Shown here piece by piece: positions 51,126-59,016 of a stretch of 64,000 nucleotides of DNA. The notes below the pieces were generated by a model. The model made no database searches and was not told the origin of the DNA. It saw only the letters and a program-made list of their open reading frames with translations. Location: the NCBI RefSeq assembly GCF_900451175.1, contig NZ_UGJJ01000001.1, positions 992,001-1,056,000 of the forward strand, written 5' to 3'. Position numbers and translations under genes: made by a program. Source of the stretch: Kingella potus. GTDB taxonomy: Bacteria > Pseudomonadota > Gammaproteobacteria > Burkholderiales > Neisseriaceae. How positions within the stretch are numbered: the first letter of the stretch is position 1; every line of letters begins with the position of its first letter.

Positions 51126-51773
51126 TCAGTTTGAGGCGGCGGCGAAGGCTTCGATAATCGGCTGCAGCAGGGTGTGTTTCACTTTCAGCGCGGCTTTGTT
51201 TACCACCAGCCGGCTGGAAATGTCGGCAATGTGTTCGACGGCTTCGAGTCCGTTGGCTTTCAGCGTGTTGCCGGTGGAAACGAGATCGACGATTGCGTCG
51301 GACAGCCCGACAAGCGGAGCGAGCTCCATCGAGCCGTAAAGTTTGATGATGTCCACATGCACGCCTTTGGCGGCGAAGTGGGCGGCGGCAATGTCGGGAT
51401 ATTTGGTGGCGATGCGCAGGCGGCAGCCGGGCTGCGAGGCGGCGGCGTAGTCGAAACCCTGCGGCACGGCCACCATCATGCGGCATTTGGCAATCTGCAA
51501 ATCCAGCGGCTGGTACAGGCCTTCGCCGCCGTCTTCGATCAGTACATCGCGTCCGGCGATGCCGAAATCGGCCGCACCGTAGCGGACATAGGTGGGCACG
51601 TCGCCCGCACGGACGATGACGAGGCGGATGCCTTCGCGGTTGGTGCCGATAATCAGCTTGCGCGACTGCTCGGGATCTTCGGCGGGGACGATGCCCGCCG
51701 CCGCAAGCAGCGGCAGGGTTTCTTCAAAAATACGCCCTTTCGAGAGCGCGATGGTCAAATGGTTGGCTGACAT
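51126..51773 (-). CDS. hisG: ATP phosphoribosyltransferase, short form
   Basis: 215 aa: the catalytic HisG-S form without the C-terminal regulatory domain. It joins ATP and PRPP in the first step of histidine synthesis. Motifs: ALSKGRIFEETLPLL, VIVRAGDVPTYVRYGAADFGIAG, and the PRPP loop DLVSTGNTLKANGL. The short form needs the HisZ regulatory subunit, which is not seen nearby. A DUS inverted pair at 51788-51833 separates it from the SCO gene. Confidence 0.95.
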   Translation of the reverse strand: MSANHLTIALSKGRIFEETLPLLAAAGIVPAEDPEQSRKLIIGTNREGIRLVIVRAGDVPTYVRYGAADFGIAGRDVLIEDGGEGLYQPLDLQIAKCRMMVAVPQGFDYAAASQPGCRLRIATKYPDIAAAHFAAKGVHVDIIKLYGSMELAPLVGLSDAIVDLVSTGNTLKANGLEAVEHIADISSRLVVNKAALKVKHTLLQPIIEAFAAASN

Positions 51774-51787
51774 ACGGTTTTCCTGAA

Positions 51788-51833
51788 AGAGGCCGTCTGA
51801 AAAACAGCTTGCGGGGTTTTCAGACGGCCTCTG
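51788..51833 (-). terminator. DUS inverted-pair terminator of the SCO gene
   Basis: AGAGGCCGTCTGAAAAAC and its inverse, 9 nt behind the SCO stop and upstream of hisG. Confidence 0.75.
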
Positions 51834-51841
51834 TGGCGGGC

Positions 51842-52510
51842 TTACGATTCAAGCAGGCGTTGCACGTCGGCGGCGATTTCGCTTGAAGTGCGGCCGTAGT
51901 TTTCCATCAGTACGGTGTTGCCGTTTTTGTCCAAAACGTATGTGCCGGCGGTGTGGTCGATCAGGTAGACATCGGCAGACTGTTCCTGCGATTTGGCCGA
52001 AACGACGCGGTATTGCTGCTTCACGACGGGAATGCTCTGGTCGCCGGTGGCGGTGAGGCCGATGAAGTCGGGATTGAATGTTTTGGCGAACTTGTCCGCC
52101 ACTTCGGGGGTGTCGCGCTCGGGATCGACGCTGACGAACACGACGGCCACGTCTTTGGCCTTGTCGCCGAGCAGGCCGGTTACTTCGCTGTATGTCAGCA
52201 GGCTGGTGGGGCATACGTCGGGGCAGTTGGTATAGCCGAAAGTCAGCAGCACGACTTTGCCTTTGAGGCTGCTGAGGGCAAAGGGTTTGCCCGAGCCGTC
52301 GGTAAGCGTGAAGTCGCCGCCGATGTCGTCTTTGCTTACGTCCGTGCCGAAGAAGCCGCCGTTTTTCGGCGGCGCGGCAGGCGCGTTTGCGGCGGGTGCG
52401 GAGGCTGCGGCGGAAGAGGCCGCGGGCGTGGCGGCATCGGGCGCGGATTCCTGTTGCGAACAGGCGCAGAGTGCGGCGGCGGCAAGCAGGGCAAGGTAAC
52501 GGTATTTCAT
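51842..52510 (-). CDS. SCO1/SenC-family copper/thiol lipoprotein
   Basis: 222 aa. Lipoprotein signal with Cys17 in LCACS, an Ala/Pro-rich spacer (20-50), then a thioredoxin-like domain with the SCO metal/redox motif CPDVCP (in GYTNCPDVCPTSLLTYSEV), VSVDPERDTPE and a conserved His in YLIDHTAGTYVLDKNG. SCO proteins deliver copper to the CuA site of cytochrome oxidase or act as thiol reductants; neisserial Sco is linked to oxidative-stress protection. It stands alone, bounded by tRNA-Leu and a DUS pair. Confidence 0.92.
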   Translation of the reverse strand: MKYRYLALLAAAALCACSQQESAPDAATPAASSAAASAPAANAPAAPPKNGGFFGTDVSKDDIGGDFTLTDGSGKPFALSSLKGKVVLLTFGYTNCPDVCPTSLLTYSEVTGLLGDKAKDVAVVFVSVDPERDTPEVADKFAKTFNPDFIGLTATGDQSIPVVKQQYRVVSAKSQEQSADVYLIDHTAGTYVLDKNGNTVLMENYGRTSSEIAADVQRLLES

Positions 52511-52692
52511 GGTAAACCCCTCACGGTTACAGACGGAATCGGCGCAATCTTACCGCGTTTCGCCCGCTTTGTGGGATGAAGCGGGCGGGGAAAGCGGGGA
52601 AAATTGATATAGGGAAAGTTTTCCGGCGGCGGGTAAATTTTTTTATGATTCATCCGATTGTGCGGCAGGCGGGGGAAATTTGCCGATAGGGC

Positions 52693-52720
52693 TTTACAAA
52701 AGGCGTTTTGCCGCTATAAT
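52693..52720 (+). promoter_or_regulatory. Promoter of tRNA-Leu
   Basis: TTTACA (52693-52698), a 16-nt spacer and perfect TATAAT (52715-52720), with transcription expected about 9 nt before the tRNA. Confidence 0.85.
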
Positions 52721-52736
52721 GCGCACTTTCCTACCC

Positions 52737-52821
52737 GCCCGGGTGGTGAAATTGGTAGACACAGGAGACTCAAAATCTCCCGCCGAAAGGTGTGTCGGTT
52801 CGAGTCCGACCCCGGGCACCA
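52737..52821 (+). tRNA. tRNA-Leu (anticodon CAA)
   Basis: 85 nt class II tRNA with encoded CCA: acceptor GCCCGGG/CCCGGGC, anticodon stem GGAGA/TCTCC with loop CTCAAAA (CAA), a long variable arm, and T-arm GTCGG-TTCGAGT-CCGAC. Confidence 0.97.
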
Positions 52822-52822
52822 A

Positions 52823-52849
52823 TAGCCGCTTTGAAGCGGTTATTTTTTT
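52823..52849 (+). terminator. Terminator of tRNA-Leu
   Basis: TAGCCGCTTTGAAGCGGTTA followed by T7. Confidence 0.9.
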
Positions 52850-53093
52850 GCCCGCCGTTTTTGTCTTCCTTAGGCAGGCCTTTTGGGATTGGATTGCCCT
52901 GCCTGGCCGTAAGCGATGCCGTCTGAAAAACAGGTTTCAGACAGCATGGGCATTTCAAAGCAGCCGGAAAGTAGGGAAATGGGGGTTCAGGCTGTTTTGA
53001 ACCGCGTGCGTGGCAAACCACACACCCTACGTTATACGGGCTATGTTTGCTATCCCTACTATCTTCCTAAGTGTTATATTATTCAGATTTCAT

Positions 53094-53657
53094 TTAAATT
53101 TTGCTGCATACTAACCAGTCTCCCAGATCGGTTATTAAATTCTTAGCTTTTCCAGAAATAAAAATTCCCCTTCTATCTCCGCTGCCATAATAAAAGTCAG
53201 ATTCATCTTGATAGTTAAATTCCCAAAAGTCATTGGATATTTTTTTGAAATTTAATGGATAATTGGGTTTTATCAGCCATAAATCAGGCATTTTATTGGC
53301 TGCTTCAGGACTATGCTTTCCTTTGGAAATTACGTCAGATAGTGAAAAATATTTATTGAAGAAATCTTGTTTAAGATTTTGCCAATCCGCATTAATGATT
53401 TTCTTTTTGTTGGCATTAACTGCTGTAAATCCTGTTAGTTTCTTACTAAATATATCTTTTATTTCTTGTGCTACTATTAAATTTTTCATGTGTAGATATA
53501 TTGATGGCACTGATGGGCCAAATCTCATAATATTTACCGTTCCTGATGCTGCATGTTTCATTTCACCATTCCACAATATACTTGCAAAATCTCCTGATAT
53601 GCCAGTCTTGTTTTCAAAGAAAGAGTAATTACTTTTTTCCACTTTATATAGCATCAT
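53094..53657 (-). CDS. Putative immunity protein (Imm11/DUF1629-like)
   Basis: 187 aa, AT-rich, no signal peptide. The layout IMRFGPSVPSIYLHMKNLIVAQEIKDIFSKKLTGFTAVN, then a basic K-rich stretch, then PDLWLIKP and FYYGSGDRRGIFISGKAKNLI resembles the family of cytoplasmic immunity proteins called imm11 (formerly DUF1629-like), which neutralise contact-dependent or polymorphic toxins. The match is by overall pattern and is not certain. It lies 48 nt behind an Imm26-like gene on the same strand; no toxin gene is adjacent. Confidence 0.55.
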   Translation of the reverse strand: MMLYKVEKSNYSFFENKTGISGDFASILWNGEMKHAASGTVNIMRFGPSVPSIYLHMKNLIVAQEIKDIFSKKLTGFTAVNANKKKIINADWQNLKQDFFNKYFSLSDVISKGKHSPEAANKMPDLWLIKPNYPLNFKKISNDFWEFNYQDESDFYYGSGDRRGIFISGKAKNLITDLGDWLVCSKI

Positions 53658-53705
53658 AGCATCACCTAAATAAAAATTAATTAAATTATGATAAATTATA
53701 GCTTG

Positions 53706-54326
53706 CTAACAATTTCTTGATGACAAATCAAGTTTTTCCCCGTGAATTTCATAGAATTTTTTGTCTATAAACTCATCAAAACCAATATAAGGGGCATTTT
53801 CTTTGTTAAACAATTCGGGTTTTTTCGCTATCAAAAATCCCAAAATATGGTAATGCGAATTTGGTTTTTCGTCCAAGCAGCGGTTTTCCCTAATCCGCTG
53901 CACGGCCTCCTGATTTTTTATCGGCACGGTGATGGAAAAATCGGCGTTGTGTCCGATTTCCATCAAAGGATTGATGGATGTGATTTCGTTAAAATCAAAA
54001 AAAGCAATATCGGGGTCTTGCGCGATAATCCGCCAGTCCGAGTGCAGCTTGGATACCAACAGGGTGTAGCAGTCCAAAATACAGCCGAATAAAACCGGAC
54101 CGGCTTTCAGCGCATCGATGTCTTCGGTTTGCAAATTTTCAGGCGGGCGAGAAGTGAATTTATCAAAGAAAAGGGCATATGCCCCCCATTTGTTTTTGGC
54201 AATGATTCTGCCGTAACCAAAGAGTTTTTCGGCAATCCGGTAGCAGAACAAGTCTCCGCCTTTGATGTATCTGTATTGGTGGACTTTGGGTTTGTCCCAA
54301 TTAAAAATTTTGTTTTTTGCTTTCAT
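53706..54326 (-). CDS. Putative immunity protein (Imm26-like)
   Basis: 206 aa, AT-rich. The N-terminal HQYRYIKGGDLFCYRIAEKLFGYGRIIAKNKWGAYALFFD is the characteristic start of the Imm26 family (the GDLF...G-x-GR beta unit). The middle has FDFNEITSINPLMEIGHN and the C-terminus YIGFDEFIDKKFYEIHG. Imm26 members are cytoplasmic antitoxins for bacterial polymorphic toxins. No signal peptide. Together with the Imm11-like gene it forms a two-gene orphan immunity island between tRNA-Leu and the CpoB-like gene. Confidence 0.7.
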   Translation of the reverse strand: MKAKNKIFNWDKPKVHQYRYIKGGDLFCYRIAEKLFGYGRIIAKNKWGAYALFFDKFTSRPPENLQTEDIDALKAGPVLFGCILDCYTLLVSKLHSDWRIIAQDPDIAFFDFNEITSINPLMEIGHNADFSITVPIKNQEAVQRIRENRCLDEKPNSHYHILGFLIAKKPELFNKENAPYIGFDEFIDKKFYEIHGEKLDLSSRNC

Positions 54327-54454
54327 GCTGTGCCTCCACAGGTTCAGGGACGGGATGTTTGCCGCAACCGGACGGTTTCCCCGCTTGCAATGCTTTGTCT
54401 GATAAAAATACGTTTGAGGCCGTCTGAAAACGGGTTTTGCGCGTTTGGGGGTAT

Positions 54455-55108
54455 TCAGTATTTGTCGGCGTGCTGCGCGGCTTTGCGGGCGGCGGGCGCG
54501 GAGGGGTAGAGGCGTATCAGTTTACGCCAGGTGTCGCGGGCGACATCGCGCTGCTGCATATCCCATTGGCACTGGCCGACGGTGAACAGGGTGTCGGCTG
54601 CTTCGGGGCTGTTACGGAAGCGGGAGACGTAGCGGCTGCCGATTTGGATGACGGATTCGCAGTTGCCGAGTTTGCGGTGGCTTTGCAGCAGCAGGAGCAT
54701 GGCGCGGCGGTCGGTATCGCTGCCGCTGCCGCCGGCGGCGGCGGATTTCAGGCTGCGGACGACGGCGGCGTAGCTGCCTTCGGCATATTGGCGGCGGGCG
54801 GTTTCGAGCGGATCGGCTGCGGATGCGCCTGCTGCGGGGCGGGGTGTGTATGCGGGACGCTGCGGGGTGCGGGCGGGGTGGGTTTGTTCGAGGCGTTTGA
54901 CACGTTCTTGCAGTTCTTCTATCTGCCGGTGCAGGCGTGCGGTTTCCACGCCCATGTCGTCGATTTGGCTTTGCAGGTCGGGAGCGGGATAGGGGATGTC
55001 GGATTCCGTCGGGCGGGTGCTTTGCGTGTCGGCAACCGGAGCGGGAGCGGGTGCGGCGGTGCAGGCGCAGAGGAGGAGCAGGGCGGCGGTGCGGGCGGTG
55101 TGTTTCAT
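54455..55108 (-). CDS. CpoB/YbgF-like TPR lipoprotein
   Basis: 217 aa. Lipoprotein signal with lipobox LCAC (Cys16), a Pro/Ala spacer, a trimerising-type coiled coil (about 47-75: IDDMGVETARLHRQIEELQERVKRLEQ) and a C-terminal TPR region (DPLETARRQYAEGSYAAVVRSL, ADTLFTVGQCQWDMQQRDVARDTWRKLIRLYPSAPAA). Coiled coil followed by TPRs is the layout of CpoB/YbgF, which couples Tol-Pal with cell-wall synthesis at division. tol/pal genes are not adjacent, and CpoB is not usually a lipoprotein, so the orthology is uncertain. Followed on this strand by a DUS. Confidence 0.75.
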   Translation of the reverse strand: MKHTARTAALLLLCACTAAPAPAPVADTQSTRPTESDIPYPAPDLQSQIDDMGVETARLHRQIEELQERVKRLEQTHPARTPQRPAYTPRPAAGASAADPLETARRQYAEGSYAAVVRSLKSAAAGGSGSDTDRRAMLLLLQSHRKLGNCESVIQIGSRYVSRFRNSPEAADTLFTVGQCQWDMQQRDVARDTWRKLIRLYPSAPAARKAAQHADKY

Positions 55109-55141
55109 GGTGTGGTGGTGTCGGGGTGGGTGTGTATCGGT

Positions 55142-55178
55142 AGAGGCCGTCTGAAAAGGTTTGTTTCAGACGGCCTTT
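55142..55178 (-). terminator. DUS inverted pair between O-methyltransferase and CpoB-like gene
   Basis: AGAGGCCGTCTGAAAAGG and its inverse, directly behind the methyltransferase stop. Confidence 0.72.
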
Positions 55179-55845
55179 ATTGTCTGATCAGCAGGGTCAG
55201 GCCGTCGCCGAGCGGCAGGGTAAGGGGGATGACGCGGCTGTCGTGCGCCAGTGCGGCGTTGAAGGTGCGCATCACGGCCACGGCGGGCGGATCGGCTGCT
55301 TCGGGCGGACGCAGGACGCGGCCGTGCAGCAGCACGTTGTCGATGGCGATGATGCCGCCGGGGCGGACGAGTTGCAGGCAGCGTTCGTAGTATTGCGGGG
55401 TGGGCGGTTTGTCTGCGTCGATAAAGGCAAGGTCGTAGCTTTGGGCGCGGCCTTCGGCGATGAGGCTGTCGAGGGTAATCAGGGCCGGTTGCAGGTGCAG
55501 GGTGATTTTGTGTGCCACGCCGGCATCACGCCAGGCCTGTTGCGCCGCGCTGGTGTAGGTGGCGTTGAGGTCGCAGGCGGTGATGCGGCCGTGTTCGGGC
55601 AGGGCGAGGGCGAGGGCGGTGCTGCTGTATCCGGTGAATACGCCGATTTCGAGACAGCGTTCGGCGTGCGTCAGGCGGACGAGCCAGGCCAGCAGGGCGG
55701 CCTGTTCGGGCGCGACGGCCATTTTTCCCATGCGGTGCGTGGCGTTGTTTGCGCGGATGCGGGCAAGCACGGGGTGTTCGGCCGTGCCCGTTTGGCGCAG
55801 GTAGGCGGACAGCCCGTGTATGTCGGCGGCGGGGCGGGTGCTCAT
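55177..55845 (-). CDS. SAM-dependent O-methyltransferase (caffeoyl-CoA OMT type)
   Basis: 222 aa. Rossmann methyltransferase of the CCoAOMT-like group: MAVAPEQAALLAWLVRLTHAERCLEIGVFTGYSSTALALALP (SAM loop E-x-G-x-x-x-G), ITACDLNATY, YDLAFIDADK (metal-binding Asp) and GGIIAIDNVLLHGRV. Bacterial members methylate small catechol-like substrates; the substrate here is unknown. The start at 55845 fits the family, but there is no clear ribosome site. The DUF3460 gene ends 19 nt upstream, so the two may be cotranscribed. Confidence 0.88.
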   Translation of the reverse strand: MSTRPAADIHGLSAYLRQTGTAEHPVLARIRANNATHRMGKMAVAPEQAALLAWLVRLTHAERCLEIGVFTGYSSTALALALPEHGRITACDLNATYTSAAQQAWRDAGVAHKITLHLQPALITLDSLIAEGRAQSYDLAFIDADKPPTPQYYERCLQLVRPGGIIAIDNVLLHGRVLRPPEAADPPAVAVMRTFNAALAHDSRVIPLTLPLGDGLTLLIRQ

Positions 55846-55864
55846 GCGGAAAGGACGGCGGCCG

Positions 55865-56053
55865 TCAGTCGTAGGAATAATAGGTGTAGGGCTTTTTGGC
55901 GACGGCGGCGGCGGCGAAATCTGCCTGTTCTTCGGGCTTGAGTTCGACATCCCACAGCAGGCGGCGGTTTTGCAGGCGGCGTTCCGCTTCTTCGGGGTGT
56001 TTCTCGATGTAGTCGTTGAGGAATTTGGTGGCTTCGGACTGGTAGTCGTACAT
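55865..56053 (-). CDS. DUF3460-family small protein
   Basis: 62 aa: MYDYQSEATKFLNDYIEKHP, then EEAERRLQNRRLLWDVELKPEE and a tail ending YTYYSYD. This is the form of DUF3460, a short beta-proteobacterial protein of unknown role ('QxxGRALLWD'-like centre, here QNRRLLWDVE). Strongly charged, probably helical and cytoplasmic. AGGAGAAA precedes the ATG at 56053. It is upstream of the methyltransferase and divergent from the YdgA-like gene. Confidence 0.85.
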   Translation of the reverse strand: MYDYQSEATKFLNDYIEKHPEEAERRLQNRRLLWDVELKPEEQADFAAAAVAKKPYTYYSYD

Positions 56054-56182
56054 GGTTTTTTCTCCTGTGGCAAAGCACGCATTATAGCGGATACGGGCAG
56101 GGTGTGAGGCCGTCTGAAAAAGACAAAGCGGGCAAATGGTGCTATGCTTGCCGCCCTTGCAAGTTCCGATTTTGTGTGCGTT

Positions 56183-57808
56183 ATGAAGAAAAAAACGATT
56201 GCGGGATTGTCCGCCGCCGCCCTCGCCGCCGCCCTGTCCGGCGGCATGCCTTATTATTTCGGCGGCAAGGCGGAAAAAGTGCTGGACGGCCAATACCGCC
56301 TGTTACAGGAAAACAGCATTGTCCATGTCGAGTCGCGCAGCTACGAGCGCGGCTGGTTTTCTTCGACCGAAACGCTGGTGGTGCGGGTCAAGCCTTCGCT
56401 GCTGAACAATGCGGCAAACTATCTTCCCGACAATCTGAAAACCGTGCTGTCAGAGCCGGTTACCGTGGTAAACAGCATCCGGCACGGCCCGTTTGCCGGA
56501 GGCTTTGCCGCCGCACGCGTGCAGAGCGAATTCCGTTACGCGCCCGAGTCGGAAAAAGTGCTCAAACGCTTTTTCGGCGACCGCGTGCCGATCACGCTGA
56601 CCAACACCATCGGTTTCGACGGCGCGGGCCGTTTGAATTTGGACATTCCCGCCTTCGATTACGAAGAGCTCTCGGGCATCGCGCTCAACTGGAAAGGCCT
56701 GTCGGGGCAGACCGACTATGCCGCCGGCTGGAAAAGTTTCAAAAGCGGCTACACCGCGCCGTTTCTGCACGTCAAGCTCGCCGACAAGGGCGACATCGTG
56801 TTGGAGGATTTGCAAATCGGCAGCGACACGCACGAAGGAGCGGGCGCGCTCGCCCTGGGCAGCAGCAACTTCAAACTCGGCCGCCTCTCGCTGCAATGGC
56901 AGCAGGGCATCGACTACAACATCAGGCTCAACGAGCTGGCCAATCTCGTAACCGATTTGCAAATCGGCGCGTTCATCAATCCCACCGGCACCATCCCTCC
57001 TTCCAAAATCACGGTTGAAAAACTCAGCTTCGACACGCGCATGAACGAAGAAAACGGCTGGGCCAACAGCGAAGGCCGCTTCCGTTTCGACAAACTCGCC
57101 TACGGCGACGACAACTACGGCCCGCTGGACATCAGCGTGGCCGCCGAACACCTCCACACCGAATCGCTGCTGGCGTTTAAAAACAAGCTGGCCGAGCTGG
57201 CCGCGAAAAACATGAGCGAGGAGGAAATCCGTGCCGCGCTGCTGGACACCGCCCGCAACGAAGCCTCCGGCCTGTTTACGGGCAATCCGCAGATCAAGCT
57301 CCGTGCTTTCGATTTCACCCTGCCGCAGGGCAAAATCCATGCCGACGGCGAAATCGTCTTCAACGGCCTGACCCGCAGCGATTTGGACGACATCGCCTCC
57401 ATACTGAAAAAAACGCAGGCCGACTTCAAATTCAGCATCCCCGAGCCGCTGCTTGAAAGTATTGCCGTCAGCCGCGCGCGCAGCCTGTTTACCGTCAATC
57501 CCGAAGACGAGGCCGAGGGCACTGCCGACATCGAAGACATCCACGAAACCCTGCGTGCCATGGTGCGCAGCACCGTCAATTCGATGGCGGCCGACGGCTA
57601 TCTGAAACTCGACGACGACGACATTTCCACCCGGATACAGTTGGCAGGCGGCAAGCTGACCATGAACGGAAAAGTCCTTGAAAGCGAACCGGATTTTTAT
57701 GACGAAGAAGCCTATGGCGAAGAAACAGGGGAAGCAGATGCCGAAGCTCAGCCCGCAGAAACGGCAGATGCGGCAGAGGCAGAGCAGGCCGCGCCGCAGA
57801 GCCGCTAG
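56183..57808 (+). CDS. YdgA/DUF945-family protein
   Basis: 541 aa. A signal/anchor segment at the N-terminus (MKKKTIAGLSAAALAAALSGG) and the opening GGKAEKVLDGQYRLL followed by SYERGWFSSTETLVVRV are the signature of YdgA-like (DUF945) envelope proteins of unknown function. The body is beta-rich with repeats of 'L-x-L-x-F-T-L-P-x-G-x-x-x-A-x-G' type (FDFTLPQGKIHADGE), recalling AsmA-like lipid-transport folds, though that is only a resemblance. The C-terminus (500-541) is an acidic/Ala-rich tail. The ATG at 56183 is used; no strong ribosome site. Confidence 0.85.
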   Translation: MKKKTIAGLSAAALAAALSGGMPYYFGGKAEKVLDGQYRLLQENSIVHVESRSYERGWFSSTETLVVRVKPSLLNNAANYLPDNLKTVLSEPVTVVNSIRHGPFAGGFAAARVQSEFRYAPESEKVLKRFFGDRVPITLTNTIGFDGAGRLNLDIPAFDYEELSGIALNWKGLSGQTDYAAGWKSFKSGYTAPFLHVKLADKGDIVLEDLQIGSDTHEGAGALALGSSNFKLGRLSLQWQQGIDYNIRLNELANLVTDLQIGAFINPTGTIPPSKITVEKLSFDTRMNEENGWANSEGRFRFDKLAYGDDNYGPLDISVAAEHLHTESLLAFKNKLAELAAKNMSEEEIRAALLDTARNEASGLFTGNPQIKLRAFDFTLPQGKIHADGEIVFNGLTRSDLDDIASILKKTQADFKFSIPEPLLESIAVSRARSLFTVNPEDEAEGTADIEDIHETLRAMVRSTVNSMAADGYLKLDDDDISTRIQLAGGKLTMNGKVLESEPDFYDEEAYGEETGEADAEAQPAETADAAEAEQAAPQSR

Positions 57809-57838
57809 GCGTGCGCGTACCGAGAAGCCGTATTCCCG

Positions 57839-57902
57839 CAGCAGGCCGCAAGGCCTGCTTTTTTATCGTGAGGCCGTCTGAAAACAGGATTTTCAGACGG
57901 CA
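57839..57902 (+). terminator. Double terminator behind the YdgA-like gene
   Basis: AGCAGGCCGCAAGGCCTGCTTTTTT (57839-57864), immediately followed by a DUS inverted pair (57869-57900). Confidence 0.88.
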
Positions 57903-57935
57903 ATTTTTGGCAGGCCGCCAATGCCCGCCATCCCC

Positions 57936-58036
57936 GTTCCCGCACAGGCGGGAATCTTTTTTGATATTTTGAAATTTTTTGTCAAAACAATCCGCAGTCT
58001 GACTGCAACGAAAATTCCCGCCTGCGCGGGCAGGAC
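57936..58036. repeat. Pair of dRS3-like repeats flanking about 57 bp (NIME-like unit)
   Basis: TTCCCGCACAGGCGGGAATC (57937-57956) and ATTCCCGCCTGCGCGGGCAG (58014-58033) are inverted copies of the neisserial ATTCCC-N8-GGGAAT repeat (dRS3), enclosing an AT-rich core. This resembles the neisserial intergenic mosaic elements (NIME) near surface genes. Confidence 0.75.
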
Positions 58037-58102
58037 GGCGGGGGCGGGTTTTACCGTGATTTCAGACGGCCTCTTTACGTTTTTGCAGGCGCGGATGCGG
58101 TT

Positions 58103-58906
58103 TCAGTCTGCAGCGGCGAGGGAGAACAGGGCGGCAAGGGCGGCGATGCGCAGCACGTCGCGCCCCCATTTCGAGTTGGTCAGGCAGTGCATCCAGGCAA
58201 CGGGGCGGGCGGTTTGGACGACGAGGCGGCGGACGGCTTCGGGTTCGGTTGAAAGTTTGTCGTGCCACAGGGCAGCGGCGCGTTCGAGCAGGCCGTGGCG
58301 TTTGAGCAGCAGGGCGGTGGAGTGCAGGTAGCAGAGCCAGTCGCGGCTTTGGCATTCTTCGAGGGTCAGGATTTCGGACGGGTCGTCTTCAAAATCGAGA
58401 AAACCGATTCTGCCGTGGTCGGTCATGATGTTGCGGGCGAAAGCCTGGCTGAGGAACTGGCCTTTGGCGTGGACTTCGCCGATTGCGTCCAGTCCGGCCT
58501 CCCATGCGGCGAGGCGGCCGTCTTTGGCTTCCTGCCCGATACGTTCTTCCAGCGAGATACCGGGGAGGCTGCCCAGCAGCAGTGCGTCGGGCTGCTGTGC
58601 CAGCAGTTCGGGTACGCGGATGCCGGCGGCGGCGAGTCGGCGCAGGCGGTTTGCTTCGGTGGCGACGGCTTTTTCGCCGCCGAGGTTGGGCACGGGTTTC
58701 AACACGCCCAAACGCAGCGGGCGGGTAACCATGCCCATCAGGGTGTAACGCCATGCGGGATTGCGCGCGCCGGCTTTGCGCACCCAGACGGTGAGGCCGT
58801 CTGAAAGGGTGTGCGGGGCGATGCCGGATTTCTGTTGTGCGGCCAGGCGGGCGAGGACGGCGGGAAAGTCGTGGGCGGCTTTGGGTGTTTCGGAGTCTGC
58901 ATTCAT
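58103..58906 (-). CDS. Protein-kinase-like (LPS-kinase/BUD32-like) protein
   Basis: 267 aa. Kinase-like features: an N-lobe with a Lys after strands (WRYTLMGMVTRPLRLGVLKPV), EANRLRRLAAAGIRVPELL in place of the alpha-C helix, a hinge, and a catalytic-like region with HGRIGFLDFEDDP (DFG-equivalent DFE). A loop with FARNIMTDH resembles the HxDxxxxN segment. The C-terminus (about 245-264) is hydrophobic and may be a membrane anchor. Such proteins sit between WaaP/KdkA lipid kinases and BUD32; the substrate is unknown. A DUS is read as LSDGLTVW. Confidence 0.6.
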   Translation of the reverse strand: MNADSETPKAAHDFPAVLARLAAQQKSGIAPHTLSDGLTVWVRKAGARNPAWRYTLMGMVTRPLRLGVLKPVPNLGGEKAVATEANRLRRLAAAGIRVPELLAQQPDALLLGSLPGISLEERIGQEAKDGRLAAWEAGLDAIGEVHAKGQFLSQAFARNIMTDHGRIGFLDFEDDPSEILTLEECQSRDWLCYLHSTALLLKRHGLLERAAALWHDKLSTEPEAVRRLVVQTARPVAWMHCLTNSKWGRDVLRIAALAALFSLAAAD

Positions 58907-58977
58907 GGGCTTGTGTTCCGTATTGTCGGGAAAAAGGCAGGGTGCAAAGCTGGGGCTGTTTGTTGTTGTCATGCCGT

Positions 58978-59008
58978 AAAAAAGGGAAACCCAATATCGG
59001 ATTTCCCT
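58978..59008 (-). terminator. Terminator of thrC
   Basis: On the minus strand AGGGAAATCC...GGGTTTCCCTTTTTT forms a stem with a T-run, 9 nt behind the thrC stop. Confidence 0.85.
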
Positions 59009-59016
59009 GTGCTGCT

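Noticed and set aside
52737..54430. Genomic island with att sites at tRNA-Leu
   Set aside because: No direct repeat of the tRNA 3' end is seen on the far side of the immunity genes and no integrase is present.
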